From: Bacteroidales bacterium
GTDB taxonomy: Bacteria > Bacteroidota > Bacteroidia > Bacteroidales > VadinHA17
Direction of reading: 5' to 3'
Assembly: GCA_003157055.1 (NCBI GenBank)
Contig: PMIG01000126.1
Coordinates: 474 to 6,673 of the forward strand
Length of the DNA: 6,200 nt
Shown here: in pieces, positions 1 to 5,613 of the stretch
Numbering within the stretch: position 1 is the first letter of the stretch
Layout of the letters: each line of letters begins with the position of its first letter
The notes under the pieces: model-generated
The model's input: only the letters and a program-made list of their open reading frames with translations
Database searches by the model: none
What the model was told of the DNA's origin: nothing
Position numbers and translations under genes: made by a program

Positions 1-1307
1 CCTGCCCTGATATCCATATAGAATACATAGGATTTGCCTCCGTGGACCTTATGCTGGTAGAGCATTGCATGCTTGGCAATATACATACAGCATATCTTTG
101 AGCAGTATGGAATTCCTTTAGCTTCATCGCGCGAACCGGCACAAGCTACAAACACGATATTCTGCGGCACTTTACCGTCAGATGGTCTGCGTATCTCGCC
201 TAGCGTCGGCCCTGATGCTGATGCCAGCCTTTCAAACTGGAGGCCGGTGATCACATCTGGATATTTGCCATAACCGTATTCCGGAAAGAAATCGGGCTGT
301 TTGACAGAGAAGCCTGTTGCAAGAACAATGGCACCTATCTCAATTTCCTCAATAGTATCCTCCTGGTCGAATCTGATTGCCTGAGTAGGACACACTTTCT
401 CGCATATCCGGCATTTACCCTTTAAATAATAGGTACAATGCTCCCTGTCGATGACGGGTTTGTTAGGAACTGCCTGCGGAAAGGGAACATATATTGCCGT
501 CCTCATGCCAAGACCCTCGTTGAATTCACTTGGTATTTTCTTTACAGGGCATTTGGTTGTGCAGAGCCCGCAGCCTGTACATAGTTTCTCATCTATACTC
601 TTTGATTTCCTTCGGATCTTTACCTTGAAATTACCAATAAACCCATCGATACTTTCAAGTTCAGTATATGAGTATAATGTAATATTAGGATGCTGGGCAA
701 CTTCGACCATTCTTGGCGTTAGTATGCACTGTGAACAGTCGAGCGTCGGAAATGTCTCAGAAAGCTGCGACATATGGCCGCCAATAGAAGGATCCTTCTC
801 TATAAGGATAACCTTATGGCCGGTATTTGCAATGTCGAGGCTTGCCTGGATACCTGCAATACCACCTCCAATTACCAGTGCTCTCTTCGTGACAGGCACC
901 TTTATTGCATTCAGAGACTGGTTATACTTCACCTTTTCAACCAATATCCTTACGAGGTCTATGGCCTTTTCAGTGGTAGCCTCTCCTTTTTCATGAACCC
1001 AAGATACATGCTCACGCAAGTTGGCCATTTCACACATATATGGATTTAAGCCAGCCTCAGCGCATGCTTTTCTGAATGTCGGCTCATGCATCCTCGGTGA
1101 GCAGGCTGCAACGACCACACCAGTAAGTCCCTTTTCTTTAATCGCGCTCTTGATAAGACTTTGTCCGGGGTCTGAACACATGTACTTATAATCGACGCTG
1201 TATGCTACACCATCTAATTTACCTGATGTCTCCGCAACCCTTGCACAATCGACCGTTGCACCTATATTCTCACCGCAATGACAAACGAATACTCCGATTT
1301 TTGACAT
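1..1307 (-). CDS. hdrA: HdrA-type heterodisulfide reductase subunit A, FAD iron-sulfur protein (partial, C-terminus outside window)
   Basis: This is the flavin-containing hub of a soluble HdrABC complex. In methanogens HdrA bifurcates electrons between a heterodisulfide (through HdrB/HdrC) and ferredoxin. The 435 visible residues follow the family order. An N-terminal domain has C9, C11, C44 and C69. A Rossmann FAD motif GGGIAG lies at 147-152, followed by the family motif DCSQCILTPRM at 190-200. An inserted two-cluster ferredoxin has C243/246/249/253 and C291/299/302/306. A further cysteine set at C389, C402, C406 and C407 has the 13-4-1 spacing I recall for the extra cluster of archaeal HdrA, with a Lys five residues on (K412) where a flavin-contacting Lys sits. 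The frame is open from ATG at 1307 to the left edge. The C-terminal ferredoxin domain, and any fusion there, cannot be seen. hdrB ends 36 bp upstream, so the two are probably cotranscribed. QmoA is a related alternative, but a true HdrB neighbour favours HdrA. The real substrate in this organism is unknown. Confidence 0.93.
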   Translation of the reverse strand, partial: MSKIGVFVCHCGENIGATVDCARVAETSGKLDGVAYSVDYKYMCSDPGQSLIKSAIKEKGLTGVVVAACSPRMHEPTFRKACAEAGLNPYMCEMANLREHVSWVHEKGEATTEKAIDLVRILVEKVKYNQSLNAIKVPVTKRALVIGGGIAGIQASLDIANTGHKVILIEKDPSIGGHMSQLSETFPTLDCSQCILTPRMVEVAQHPNITLYSYTELESIDGFIGNFKVKIRRKSKSIDEKLCTGCGLCTTKCPVKKIPSEFNEGLGMRTAIYVPFPQAVPNKPVIDREHCTYYLKGKCRICEKVCPTQAIRFDQEDTIEEIEIGAIVLATGFSVKQPDFFPEYGYGKYPDVITGLQFERLASASGPTLGEIRRPSDGKVPQNIVFVACAGSRDEAKGIPYCSKICCMYIAKHAMLYQHKVHGGKSYVFYMDIRA

Positions 1308-1343
1308 ATGATTGTCTTAATATACTAATTAACTAAATAACCA

Positions 1344-2186
1344 TTAGACTGTTACTTTAACAAAATGCCTGTCAAGACCAAGCACTTTCCTGTCGATGCC
1401 GACAGCAAGTCCGAGAACCTGGGTAACATACATAACAGGAATATCTACTTTTTCTCCCAGGTACTTGTTTATTTCCTTTCTGCGCATATCGAGGTTTGAC
1501 TGACACATCGGGCAGGCAACAATTATAGCTTCTGCTCCACGATCTTTGGCATCGCCGACAATCATTCCTGAAAGCCTTCCAACTGAAGGGGTCCTGGAAA
1601 TAGATAATCCGGCACCGCAGCATTCTGTCTTAAACGCCCAGTCGATCGGAGTTGCTCCAACCTTCAGCATTACCTCATCCATTGACTGTGGATCTTCCTC
1701 ACGGTCGAATTTAAGTATTTCATGAGGTCTCACCAGAAGGCATCCGTAATAGCATGCCACTTTATGATCAAACGGTTTCACGACCTTTCCCTCGAGATTC
1801 GGTGTGATATATTTATCGAGCATCTGGATAATGTTCAGTATAGTAACGGTGCCTTTATATTCCATCCCGTTCACCTCCGAAATTCTATCCTTAAGTTCCT
1901 TGTCCTTCGCAAGTTCATATTGCGTAACTGTAAGCCTGCTGTAACATGCAGCGCACGGAACGACAACTTCAGTCAGCCCTTGCTTTTCAGCCAGGGAGAG
2001 TATCCTTGCAGGAAGAGCAAAGGAGAGTTCCCTGTTCATGTTATGTGCTGCTGTAGCCCCGCAGCAGTTCCAGTCCTTTATCTCTTCGATTGTGATATCG
2101 AATGCCTTTGCAACAGCAAGAACTGATTCAGCATATTCGCGGGATGATCCTTTAAGCGAGCAGCCTGGATAAAATCCGAGTGTCAT
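1344..2186 (-). CDS. hdrB: HdrB-type heterodisulfide reductase subunit B (CCG domain protein)
   Basis: HdrB carries the disulfide-reducing site of HdrABC. In methanogens two noncubane [4Fe-4S] clusters, each held by a CCG domain, split the CoM-S-S-CoB heterodisulfide. This 280-residue protein has both domains complete. The first has C9, C41, C42, C78 and C81, the same numbering I recall for archaeal HdrB. The second has C149, C189, C190, C225 and C228. Keeping both full cysteine sets argues for two intact noncubane clusters and a thiol/disulfide chemistry, not a degenerate CCG protein. A bacterium such as this is not expected to contain CoM/CoB, so the physiological disulfide or other acceptor is unknown. 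The ATG at 2186 lies 4 bp after the hdrC stop, with no Shine-Dalgarno sequence, and the residues after it (MTLGFYPGCS) match the usual family start. No transmembrane segment is visible, so the protein should be cytoplasmic. Confidence 0.95.
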   Translation of the reverse strand: MTLGFYPGCSLKGSSREYAESVLAVAKAFDITIEEIKDWNCCGATAAHNMNRELSFALPARILSLAEKQGLTEVVVPCAACYSRLTVTQYELAKDKELKDRISEVNGMEYKGTVTILNIIQMLDKYITPNLEGKVVKPFDHKVACYYGCLLVRPHEILKFDREEDPQSMDEVMLKVGATPIDWAFKTECCGAGLSISRTPSVGRLSGMIVGDAKDRGAEAIIVACPMCQSNLDMRRKEINKYLGEKVDIPVMYVTQVLGLAVGIDRKVLGLDRHFVKVTV

Positions 2187-2190
2187 ATTA

Positions 2191-2763
2191 TTAGTCTTTA
2201 TGTTTTTTATTTGTTTTCCTGAATATTGATGCCATGCCTGATCGGTCCTTAATCATTTCAGGAAAAATTCCAAGCTTGCCTCTCTTCATCATTGGCAGGG
2301 CAAGATCCATGTCGTCAAATATTCTCAGGGTCCTTGTTTTATAATCGGCAAGAAGGCCTATTTCATAAAGTCTTCCGGTATATCTTATCGAATCAAGGAA
2401 GGATTTATGGAATGCAATGATCTCCTTTGCTTTGCGATTAGCCTTTTTTTCTTTGAGTGCTTTCTGACGAAGCTGGTCCATCATCTTCGGGATATCGATG
2501 CTCATGGGGCAGCGTGCAAAGCACATTTCACATGTGAGGCATACCCATATTGTAAATGAGCGCAGCACTTTTTCTTCAAGGTCCGGCCTTCCGGTCTGAA
2601 GCATTCTCATTACCATACTGGGCGGGTAATCCATTTCCAGCGCAAGCGGACAGCCGGCTGTGCATTTCCCGCACTGGTAGCACCTGGTGACCTTTACATC
2701 AGATTGTTCAAGCAATTCCGTTCCAAGTTCGGTAAGTGCTGAATGATGGTTATCTGAACTCAT
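2191..2763 (-). CDS. hdrC: HdrC-type heterodisulfide reductase subunit C (two [4Fe-4S] ferredoxin-like)
   Basis: HdrC is the small iron-sulfur protein that wires HdrA to HdrB. From ATG at 2763 it is 190 residues, a normal size for soluble HdrC. Two classic CxxCxxCxxxCP motifs are present: C28/C31/C34/C38 followed by P39, and C75/C78/C81/C85 followed by P86. These bind two [4Fe-4S] clusters. The rest is helical and charged, with a Lys-rich C-terminus. No membrane segment is visible, which sets it apart from HdrE-linked or QmoC-type subunits. The frame stays open further upstream to an ATG at 2853, but that 30-residue stretch is AT-rich, hydrophobic and unlike HdrC N-termini, so 2763 is preferred. 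It is the first gene of the minus-strand hdrCBA cluster and its upstream region is shared with nuoA. No Shine-Dalgarno sequence precedes the start. Confidence 0.92.
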   Translation of the reverse strand: MSSDNHHSALTELGTELLEQSDVKVTRCYQCGKCTAGCPLALEMDYPPSMVMRMLQTGRPDLEEKVLRSFTIWVCLTCEMCFARCPMSIDIPKMMDQLRQKALKEKKANRKAKEIIAFHKSFLDSIRYTGRLYEIGLLADYKTRTLRIFDDMDLALPMMKRGKLGIFPEMIKDRSGMASIFRKTNKKHKD

Positions 2764-2791
2764 AATGCATATTTTAATTTCTAAAAGGGGA

Positions 2792-2806
2792 CCACTTAAA
2801 AAGTGG
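2792..2806 (-). other. Small hairpin in the presumed hdrC leader
   Basis: CCACTT and AAGTGG form perfect 6-bp arms around a 3-nt loop. The element lies 28 bp upstream of the hdrC start codon. In the minus-strand transcript the stem is followed by UCCCCUUUU. It could be a leader stability or regulatory hairpin, or a weak attenuator-like element, but a 6-bp stem may also occur by chance. Confidence 0.35.
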
Positions 2807-2887
2807 CAGAAAATTAGCAATTTAAAATCAGAAAAGAACATGAATAAAATCATATTGCCTGAGACATTTCTTATTTCCTGTTTTTTG

Positions 2888-2906
2888 TTTTTTTTTTGAA
2901 AAAAAA
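2888..2906. other. T10-G-A8 tract in the divergent promoter region
   Basis: Ten T residues, one G and eight A residues form a near-perfect AT inverted repeat. Such tracts are intrinsically bent or stiff and can act as promoter UP elements or nucleoid-protein sites. It sits between the two divergent start regions. There is no GC-rich stem, so it is not a typical intrinsic terminator. Confidence 0.4.
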
Positions 2907-2954
2907 GTTAAATTTGGCCTGACCTGAAAACAATTTACCTGTCTGGTCTTTTAC

Positions 2955-2966
2955 TGATAATTATCA
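2955..2966. promoter_or_regulatory. 12-bp perfect palindrome TGATAATTATCA
   Basis: This 12-bp sequence equals its own reverse complement. It lies 3 bp upstream of a longer inverted repeat and well upstream of the nuoA -7 element. It resembles part of a Fur-box GATAAT unit but is too short to assign. It is a candidate operator half or an AT-rich coincidence. Confidence 0.3.
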
Positions 2967-2969
2967 TTT

Positions 2970-2986
2970 TTATTAACTGTTAATAA
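2970..2986. promoter_or_regulatory. Perfect 17-bp inverted repeat, candidate operator for nuoA
   Basis: TTATTAAC and GTTAATAA are perfect 8-bp arms around a single T. The repeat ends immediately upstream of the candidate -33 region of the nuoA promoter, where a repressor or activator would be expected to bind. The half-site TTAAC recalls Rex-type redox operators, but the 1-nt spacing does not fit the usual 4-nt Rex spacing, so no regulator is assigned. Confidence 0.45.
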
Positions 2987-3018
2987 TTTCACAAAGAATA
3001 AAAGAAATTATATTTTTG
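2987..3018 (+). promoter_or_regulatory. Candidate Bacteroidota-type promoter of nuoA
   Basis: TATTTTTG at 3011-3018 fits the Bacteroidota -7 consensus TAnnTTTG exactly. TTTC at 2987-2990, separated by 20 bp, is a one-mismatch version of the -33 TTTG element. The predicted transcription start falls near 3025, giving a leader of about 25 nt before the nuoA ATG. AT-rich context raises the chance of a random match. Confidence 0.5.
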
Positions 3019-3049
3019 TGCGGCTTTCAATAAAACTAAATCCTTGTTT

Positions 3050-3400
3050 ATGGGTAATCAATGGCTTGTTTTATTCTTCCTCGTAGGGGCTTTATTTGTA
3101 GGTTTGGTTCTTATCCTTGCCAATATAATCGCTCCCAGATCATTCAATCCCCAGAAATTTGAACCTTATGAATGCGGTATCCCGACACAGGGAGTTACCT
3201 GGCTTCAGTTCAGTGTTGGATATTATATGTTCGCGATCCTTTTTCTGGTTTTCGACGTAGAGACAGTACTGGTGTTTCCCTGGGCCGTAGTGATGAAAGA
3301 GGTTGGCATGGTTGCATTTATTGAGATATTGATATTCTTTATCATTCTGGGCCTTGGCTTATTATATGCCTGGAAAAAACATGCGCTTATATGGGAATAA
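3050..3400 (+). CDS. nuoA: NADH-quinone oxidoreductase subunit A (complex I, membrane)
   Basis: NuoA is a small inner-membrane subunit next to the quinone channel of complex I, where its loop between helices 1 and 2 links the membrane and peripheral arms. This protein is 116 residues with three hydrophobic segments at about 5-27, 57-79 and 86-107. The family loop [12 protein letters not shown] spans 32-43, with E41 and the conserved C42. The helix 2 motif [20 protein letters not shown] spans 61-80 and includes the acidic D69 and E71. A TTG start two codons upstream is in frame, but the ATG at 3050 gives the usual N-terminus. No Shine-Dalgarno sequence is present. It is the first gene of the plus-strand operon and its stop overlaps the nuoB start by 10 bp. 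Confidence 0.95.
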   Translation: MGNQWLVLFFLVGALFVGLVLILANIIAPRSFNPQKFEPYECGIPTQGVTWLQFSVGYYMFAILFLVFDVETVLVFPWAVVMKEVGMVAFIEILIFFIILGLGLLYAWKKHALIWE

Positions 3401-3951
3401 AAGGAATGAAATATGAAGAGTTCGGGGATAATGAAAGCCTCGAGCTATTAAGGAAATCCGGTTCAAATGTTCTTTTGGTAACTATTGATGATGTCATTAA
3501 CTGGGGAAGAAAGAGTTCATTATGGCCGCTTACGTTTGCCACGAGCTGCTGTGGAATAGAAATGATGCAGACAGGGGCACCAAAACATGATTTCTCAAGA
3601 TTCGGAATGGAAGTGTACAGAGCCAGCCCGAGACAGGCTGATGTTATAGTTGTTGCCGGTACCATTGTAAAAAAAATGGCTCCTGTTCTGAAGCGTCTGT
3701 ATGATGAGATGTCGGAACCAAAGTATGTTGTAGCAATGGGCGCATGCACTATAACGGGCGGTCCGTTTTGCCTTTACTCCTACACAGTTGTAAAGGGTGT
3801 TGATCAGATAATACCTGTCGATGTTTACATTCCTGGATGTCCTCCCCGTCCTCAGGCATTATTATATGGAATGCTCCAGCTTCAGCGGCTAATAGAAACC
3901 GAATCTGTGAAATCGAGGAAGATCAGGATTGCTTCTCACAATTACAAATGA
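3391..3951 (+). CDS. nuoB: NADH-quinone oxidoreductase subunit B (N2 cluster subunit)
   Basis: NuoB holds cluster N2, the last [4Fe-4S] centre, which passes electrons to quinone at the NuoB-NuoD interface. The 186-residue protein has all four N2 ligands: the tandem C53-C54 in [10 protein letters not shown]119 in MGACTITGG and C150 in YIPGCPPRP. The flanking motifs [21 protein letters not shown] and [18 protein letters not shown] are typical. One extra Cys (C127) sits in GGPFCLYSY. The ATG at 3391 overlaps the end of nuoA. An in-frame ATG at 3406 would remove five residues and avoid the overlap, and the sequence does not decide between them. nuoC starts 31 bp downstream. The protein is cytoplasmic and bound to the peripheral arm. 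Confidence 0.96.
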   Translation: MGIKGMKYEEFGDNESLELLRKSGSNVLLVTIDDVINWGRKSSLWPLTFATSCCGIEMMQTGAPKHDFSRFGMEVYRASPRQADVIVVAGTIVKKMAPVLKRLYDEMSEPKYVVAMGACTITGGPFCLYSYTVVKGVDQIIPVDVYIPGCPPRPQALLYGMLQLQRLIETESVKSRKIRIASHNYK

Positions 3952-3982
3952 CAACATTATTTTTTCAGAAACCTGATTATCA

Positions 3983-4435
3983 ATGGATAAAATACAATTA
4001 GCAGAATTTATTAAATCGCTCGACAGCGATCTTGAGGTAAAGGAAGGGAAACAGTACACGGAAGTAATAGTTCCTCCATCGAAAATACATTCATTGGCCA
4101 GTCAACTCATAGAGAAAGAAGAGACTTTGTTTGATTTTCTGGCTTGTATTACCGGTGTGGACTATGGACATGATCTGGGTGTTATATATCACCTTCGCTC
4201 TACAAAACACCAGCATATGCTAGTGATTAAAAGCCGTACTACCGACAGAGAAAATCCTCAATTCGATTCTGTGGCTGATATTTGGGAAACTGCTAATCTG
4301 CAAGAGAGAGAAGCATTTGACCTGCTGGGAATAAAATTTGTAAATCATCCTGACCTGAGAAGACTTTTTCTTACCAGTTCATGGGGGTTTCCGCTAAGAA
4401 AAGACTATGTTGATAATGATAATATTACCTCGTAA
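3983..4435 (+). CDS. nuoC: NADH-quinone oxidoreductase subunit C (30 kDa type)
   Basis: NuoC is a structural subunit of the peripheral arm that packs on NuoD and carries no cofactor. The 150-residue product has the 30-kDa signature EREAFDLLGIKFVNHPDLRR (108-127), then FLTSSWGFPLRKDY at 129-142. The first about 100 residues match the usual alpha/beta part (LACITGVDYG, IYHLRS) but are less conserved. It is short for the family and separate from NuoD, in contrast to the NuoCD fusions of enterobacteria and, as I recall, Bacteroides. No Shine-Dalgarno sequence is visible before ATG 3983. nuoD begins 3 bp after the stop, so translation is probably coupled. Confidence 0.92.
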   Translation: MDKIQLAEFIKSLDSDLEVKEGKQYTEVIVPPSKIHSLASQLIEKEETLFDFLACITGVDYGHDLGVIYHLRSTKHQHMLVIKSRTTDRENPQFDSVADIWETANLQEREAFDLLGIKFVNHPDLRRLFLTSSWGFPLRKDYVDNDNITS

Positions 4436-4438
4436 TCT

Positions 4439-5563
4439 ATGGAAGAAAAGGTAAAAGATACTGGCACTGAGGAGAAGCAGGATTATATTATTAATATAGG
4501 TCCTCAACACCCTTCCACTCATGGAGTAATGCGACTGGTAGTTTCACTTCAGGGTGAAACCGTTAAATATGTTGAACCACATCTCGGATATATTCACAGG
4601 GGAATTGAAAAGATGTGTGAGAGCCTTACATACCCGCAGATAATACATCTCACTGACAGGATGGATTATCTTTCTGCCCATATTAATAATGAGGTTTTTT
4701 GTCTTGCAGTGGAAAAGGCTCTGGAAATTGATATCCCGGACAGGGTAAAAGTGATTCGTACATTAATGTCTGAGCTTACACGTATCCAGTCACATGAACT
4801 CTTTTGGGCATCATACGGGATGGACCTCGGCGGACAAACCTGTTTCTTTTACGGGTTGCGTGACAGGGAAATGGTGCTGGATATATTTGAAGAGACGACC
4901 GGCGGCAGAATGTTAGTCAGTTATAACTGCCCGGGCGGGGTTATGTATGATTTACATCCGAATTTTCAGAAAAGAGTAAAAGAATTTCTGACACATTTCA
5001 GGAAAGTCCTCCCTGAATATGATGAAATTCTTACAAACAATGTGATTTTCCATGAACGAACTGTAGGAATCGGACCACTCTTGCGTGAGGAAGCTATTTC
5101 ATATGGTATTACAGGCCCTTCAGGCAGAGCTTCAGGTTTCTCCTGCGATGTAAGGAAGCATGAACCATATAGTGCTTATGACAGGGTTAAGTTCAACGAA
5201 GTATTGTATACCGAAGGAGATGCATTTCACAGATATCTGGCGAGAGTTGAGGAGATGAGGGAATCAATGAATATTATTGACCAGTTGATAGATAATATTC
5301 CTGAGGGCCCTTATGCTGTAAAGATGAAACCTGTAATTAGACTTCCCGAGGGTGAATATTATCAGAGAGTTGAAACCCCACGTGGAGAACTTGGAGTGTT
5401 TATTATCAGCGACGGCAATAAGACCCCTTATCGCGTCCATTTCAGAACTCCAAATTTTGCAAACCTCTCTGTGCTTAACCATCTGGTAAAAGGTTTTAAA
5501 ATTGCCGATCTTATTTCAATTTTCGGATCACTCGACTATGTTATTCCGGATATTGACAGGTAA
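4439..5563 (+). CDS. nuoD: NADH-quinone oxidoreductase subunit D (49 kDa, quinone-site subunit)
   Basis: NuoD forms most of the quinone cavity of complex I together with NuoB. The 374-residue protein is full length, from the GPQHPSTHGVMRL block (21-33) to the C-terminal SLDYVIPDIDR. The quinone-site residues known from Thermus Nqo4 (H38, Y87, D139) align without gaps at a constant offset of ten as H28, Y77 and D129. HLGYIHRGIEKMCE (48-61) is the usual block, and PGGVMYDLHPNF (165-176) looks like the Bacteroidota version. It lacks the CxxC pairs that hold NiFe in related hydrogenase large subunits, so it is a complex I protein and not a group 4 hydrogenase. A small oddity is GGQTCFF at 131-137, where many relatives have a Pro in place of C135. 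The gene lies 3 bp after nuoC and is followed by nuoH instead of nuoE. Confidence 0.96.
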   Translation: MEEKVKDTGTEEKQDYIINIGPQHPSTHGVMRLVVSLQGETVKYVEPHLGYIHRGIEKMCESLTYPQIIHLTDRMDYLSAHINNEVFCLAVEKALEIDIPDRVKVIRTLMSELTRIQSHELFWASYGMDLGGQTCFFYGLRDREMVLDIFEETTGGRMLVSYNCPGGVMYDLHPNFQKRVKEFLTHFRKVLPEYDEILTNNVIFHERTVGIGPLLREEAISYGITGPSGRASGFSCDVRKHEPYSAYDRVKFNEVLYTEGDAFHRYLARVEEMRESMNIIDQLIDNIPEGPYAVKMKPVIRLPEGEYYQRVETPRGELGVFIISDGNKTPYRVHFRTPNFANLSVLNHLVKGFKIADLISIFGSLDYVIPDIDR

Positions 5564-5613
5564 AATAAGGCGAAAGGTGAAAGACTAAAGACAATAGATA
5601 AAAGACAAAAGAT
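5564..5613 (+). repeat. Purine-rich spacer with AAAGAC repeats between nuoD and nuoH
   Basis: This 50-bp spacer is almost entirely A and G on the plus strand. It contains three copies of AAAGAC (5580-5585, 5587-5592, 5601-5606) plus related units such as AAAGAT and AATAGAT. It leads straight into the nuoH ATG. It may act as an unstructured A-rich translation leader, which suits a genome without Shine-Dalgarno sites, or be a copy of a low-complexity intergenic repeat. Confidence 0.5.

Larger units (their letters stand above)
2764..3049. promoter_or_regulatory. Divergent intergenic region between hdrC and nuoA
   Basis: These 286 bp contain no credible gene and must hold the promoters of both divergent clusters. 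The stretch is strongly AT-rich, with long A and T runs. On the plus strand a TAnnTTTG-type element lies near 3011. I could not find an exact TAnnTTTG element for hdrC on the minus strand, so its start site is undefined. Symmetric elements (a 17-bp inverted repeat, a 12-bp palindrome, a T10-G-A8 tract and a small hairpin) are listed separately. Confidence 0.8.

Noticed and set aside
451..996. 181-residue plus-strand open frame opposite hdrA
   Set aside because: It is antisense to a strongly conserved hdrA frame with all cofactor motifs, and its product shows no recognisable domain.
1722..2126. 134-residue plus-strand open frame opposite hdrB
   Set aside because: The minus-strand frame encodes intact HdrB with both CCG domains, so this is a shadow frame.
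2764..2853. Upstream extension of hdrC to an ATG at 2853
   Set aside because: The added 30 residues are hydrophobic and encoded by AT-rich DNA that holds the leader hairpin. The HdrC family start fits ATG 2763 better.
2992..3000. CAAAGAATA as a minus-strand -7 element for hdrC
   Set aside because: On the minus strand it reads TATTCTTTG, with three bases instead of two between TA and TTTG, and no -33 TTTG lies at the right distance.
3044..3049. TTG start for nuoA two codons upstream of the ATG
   Set aside because: ATG at 3050 gives the normal NuoA N-terminus and no ribosome binding site favours TTG.
4697..4699. Loss of the conserved quinone-site Tyr in NuoD, from Phe at position 87 (NNEVFCLAVE)
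   Set aside because: Counting against Thermus Nqo4 shows the critical Tyr is in the MDYL motif, which is intact here as Y77. Position 87 is not that residue.
4439..5563. NuoD as a group 4 NiFe-hydrogenase large subunit paired with NuoB-like small subunit
   Set aside because: The CxxC pairs that ligate NiFe are absent, while the quinone-site H28, Y77 and D129 and neighbouring nuoA, nuoC and nuoH genes match complex I.
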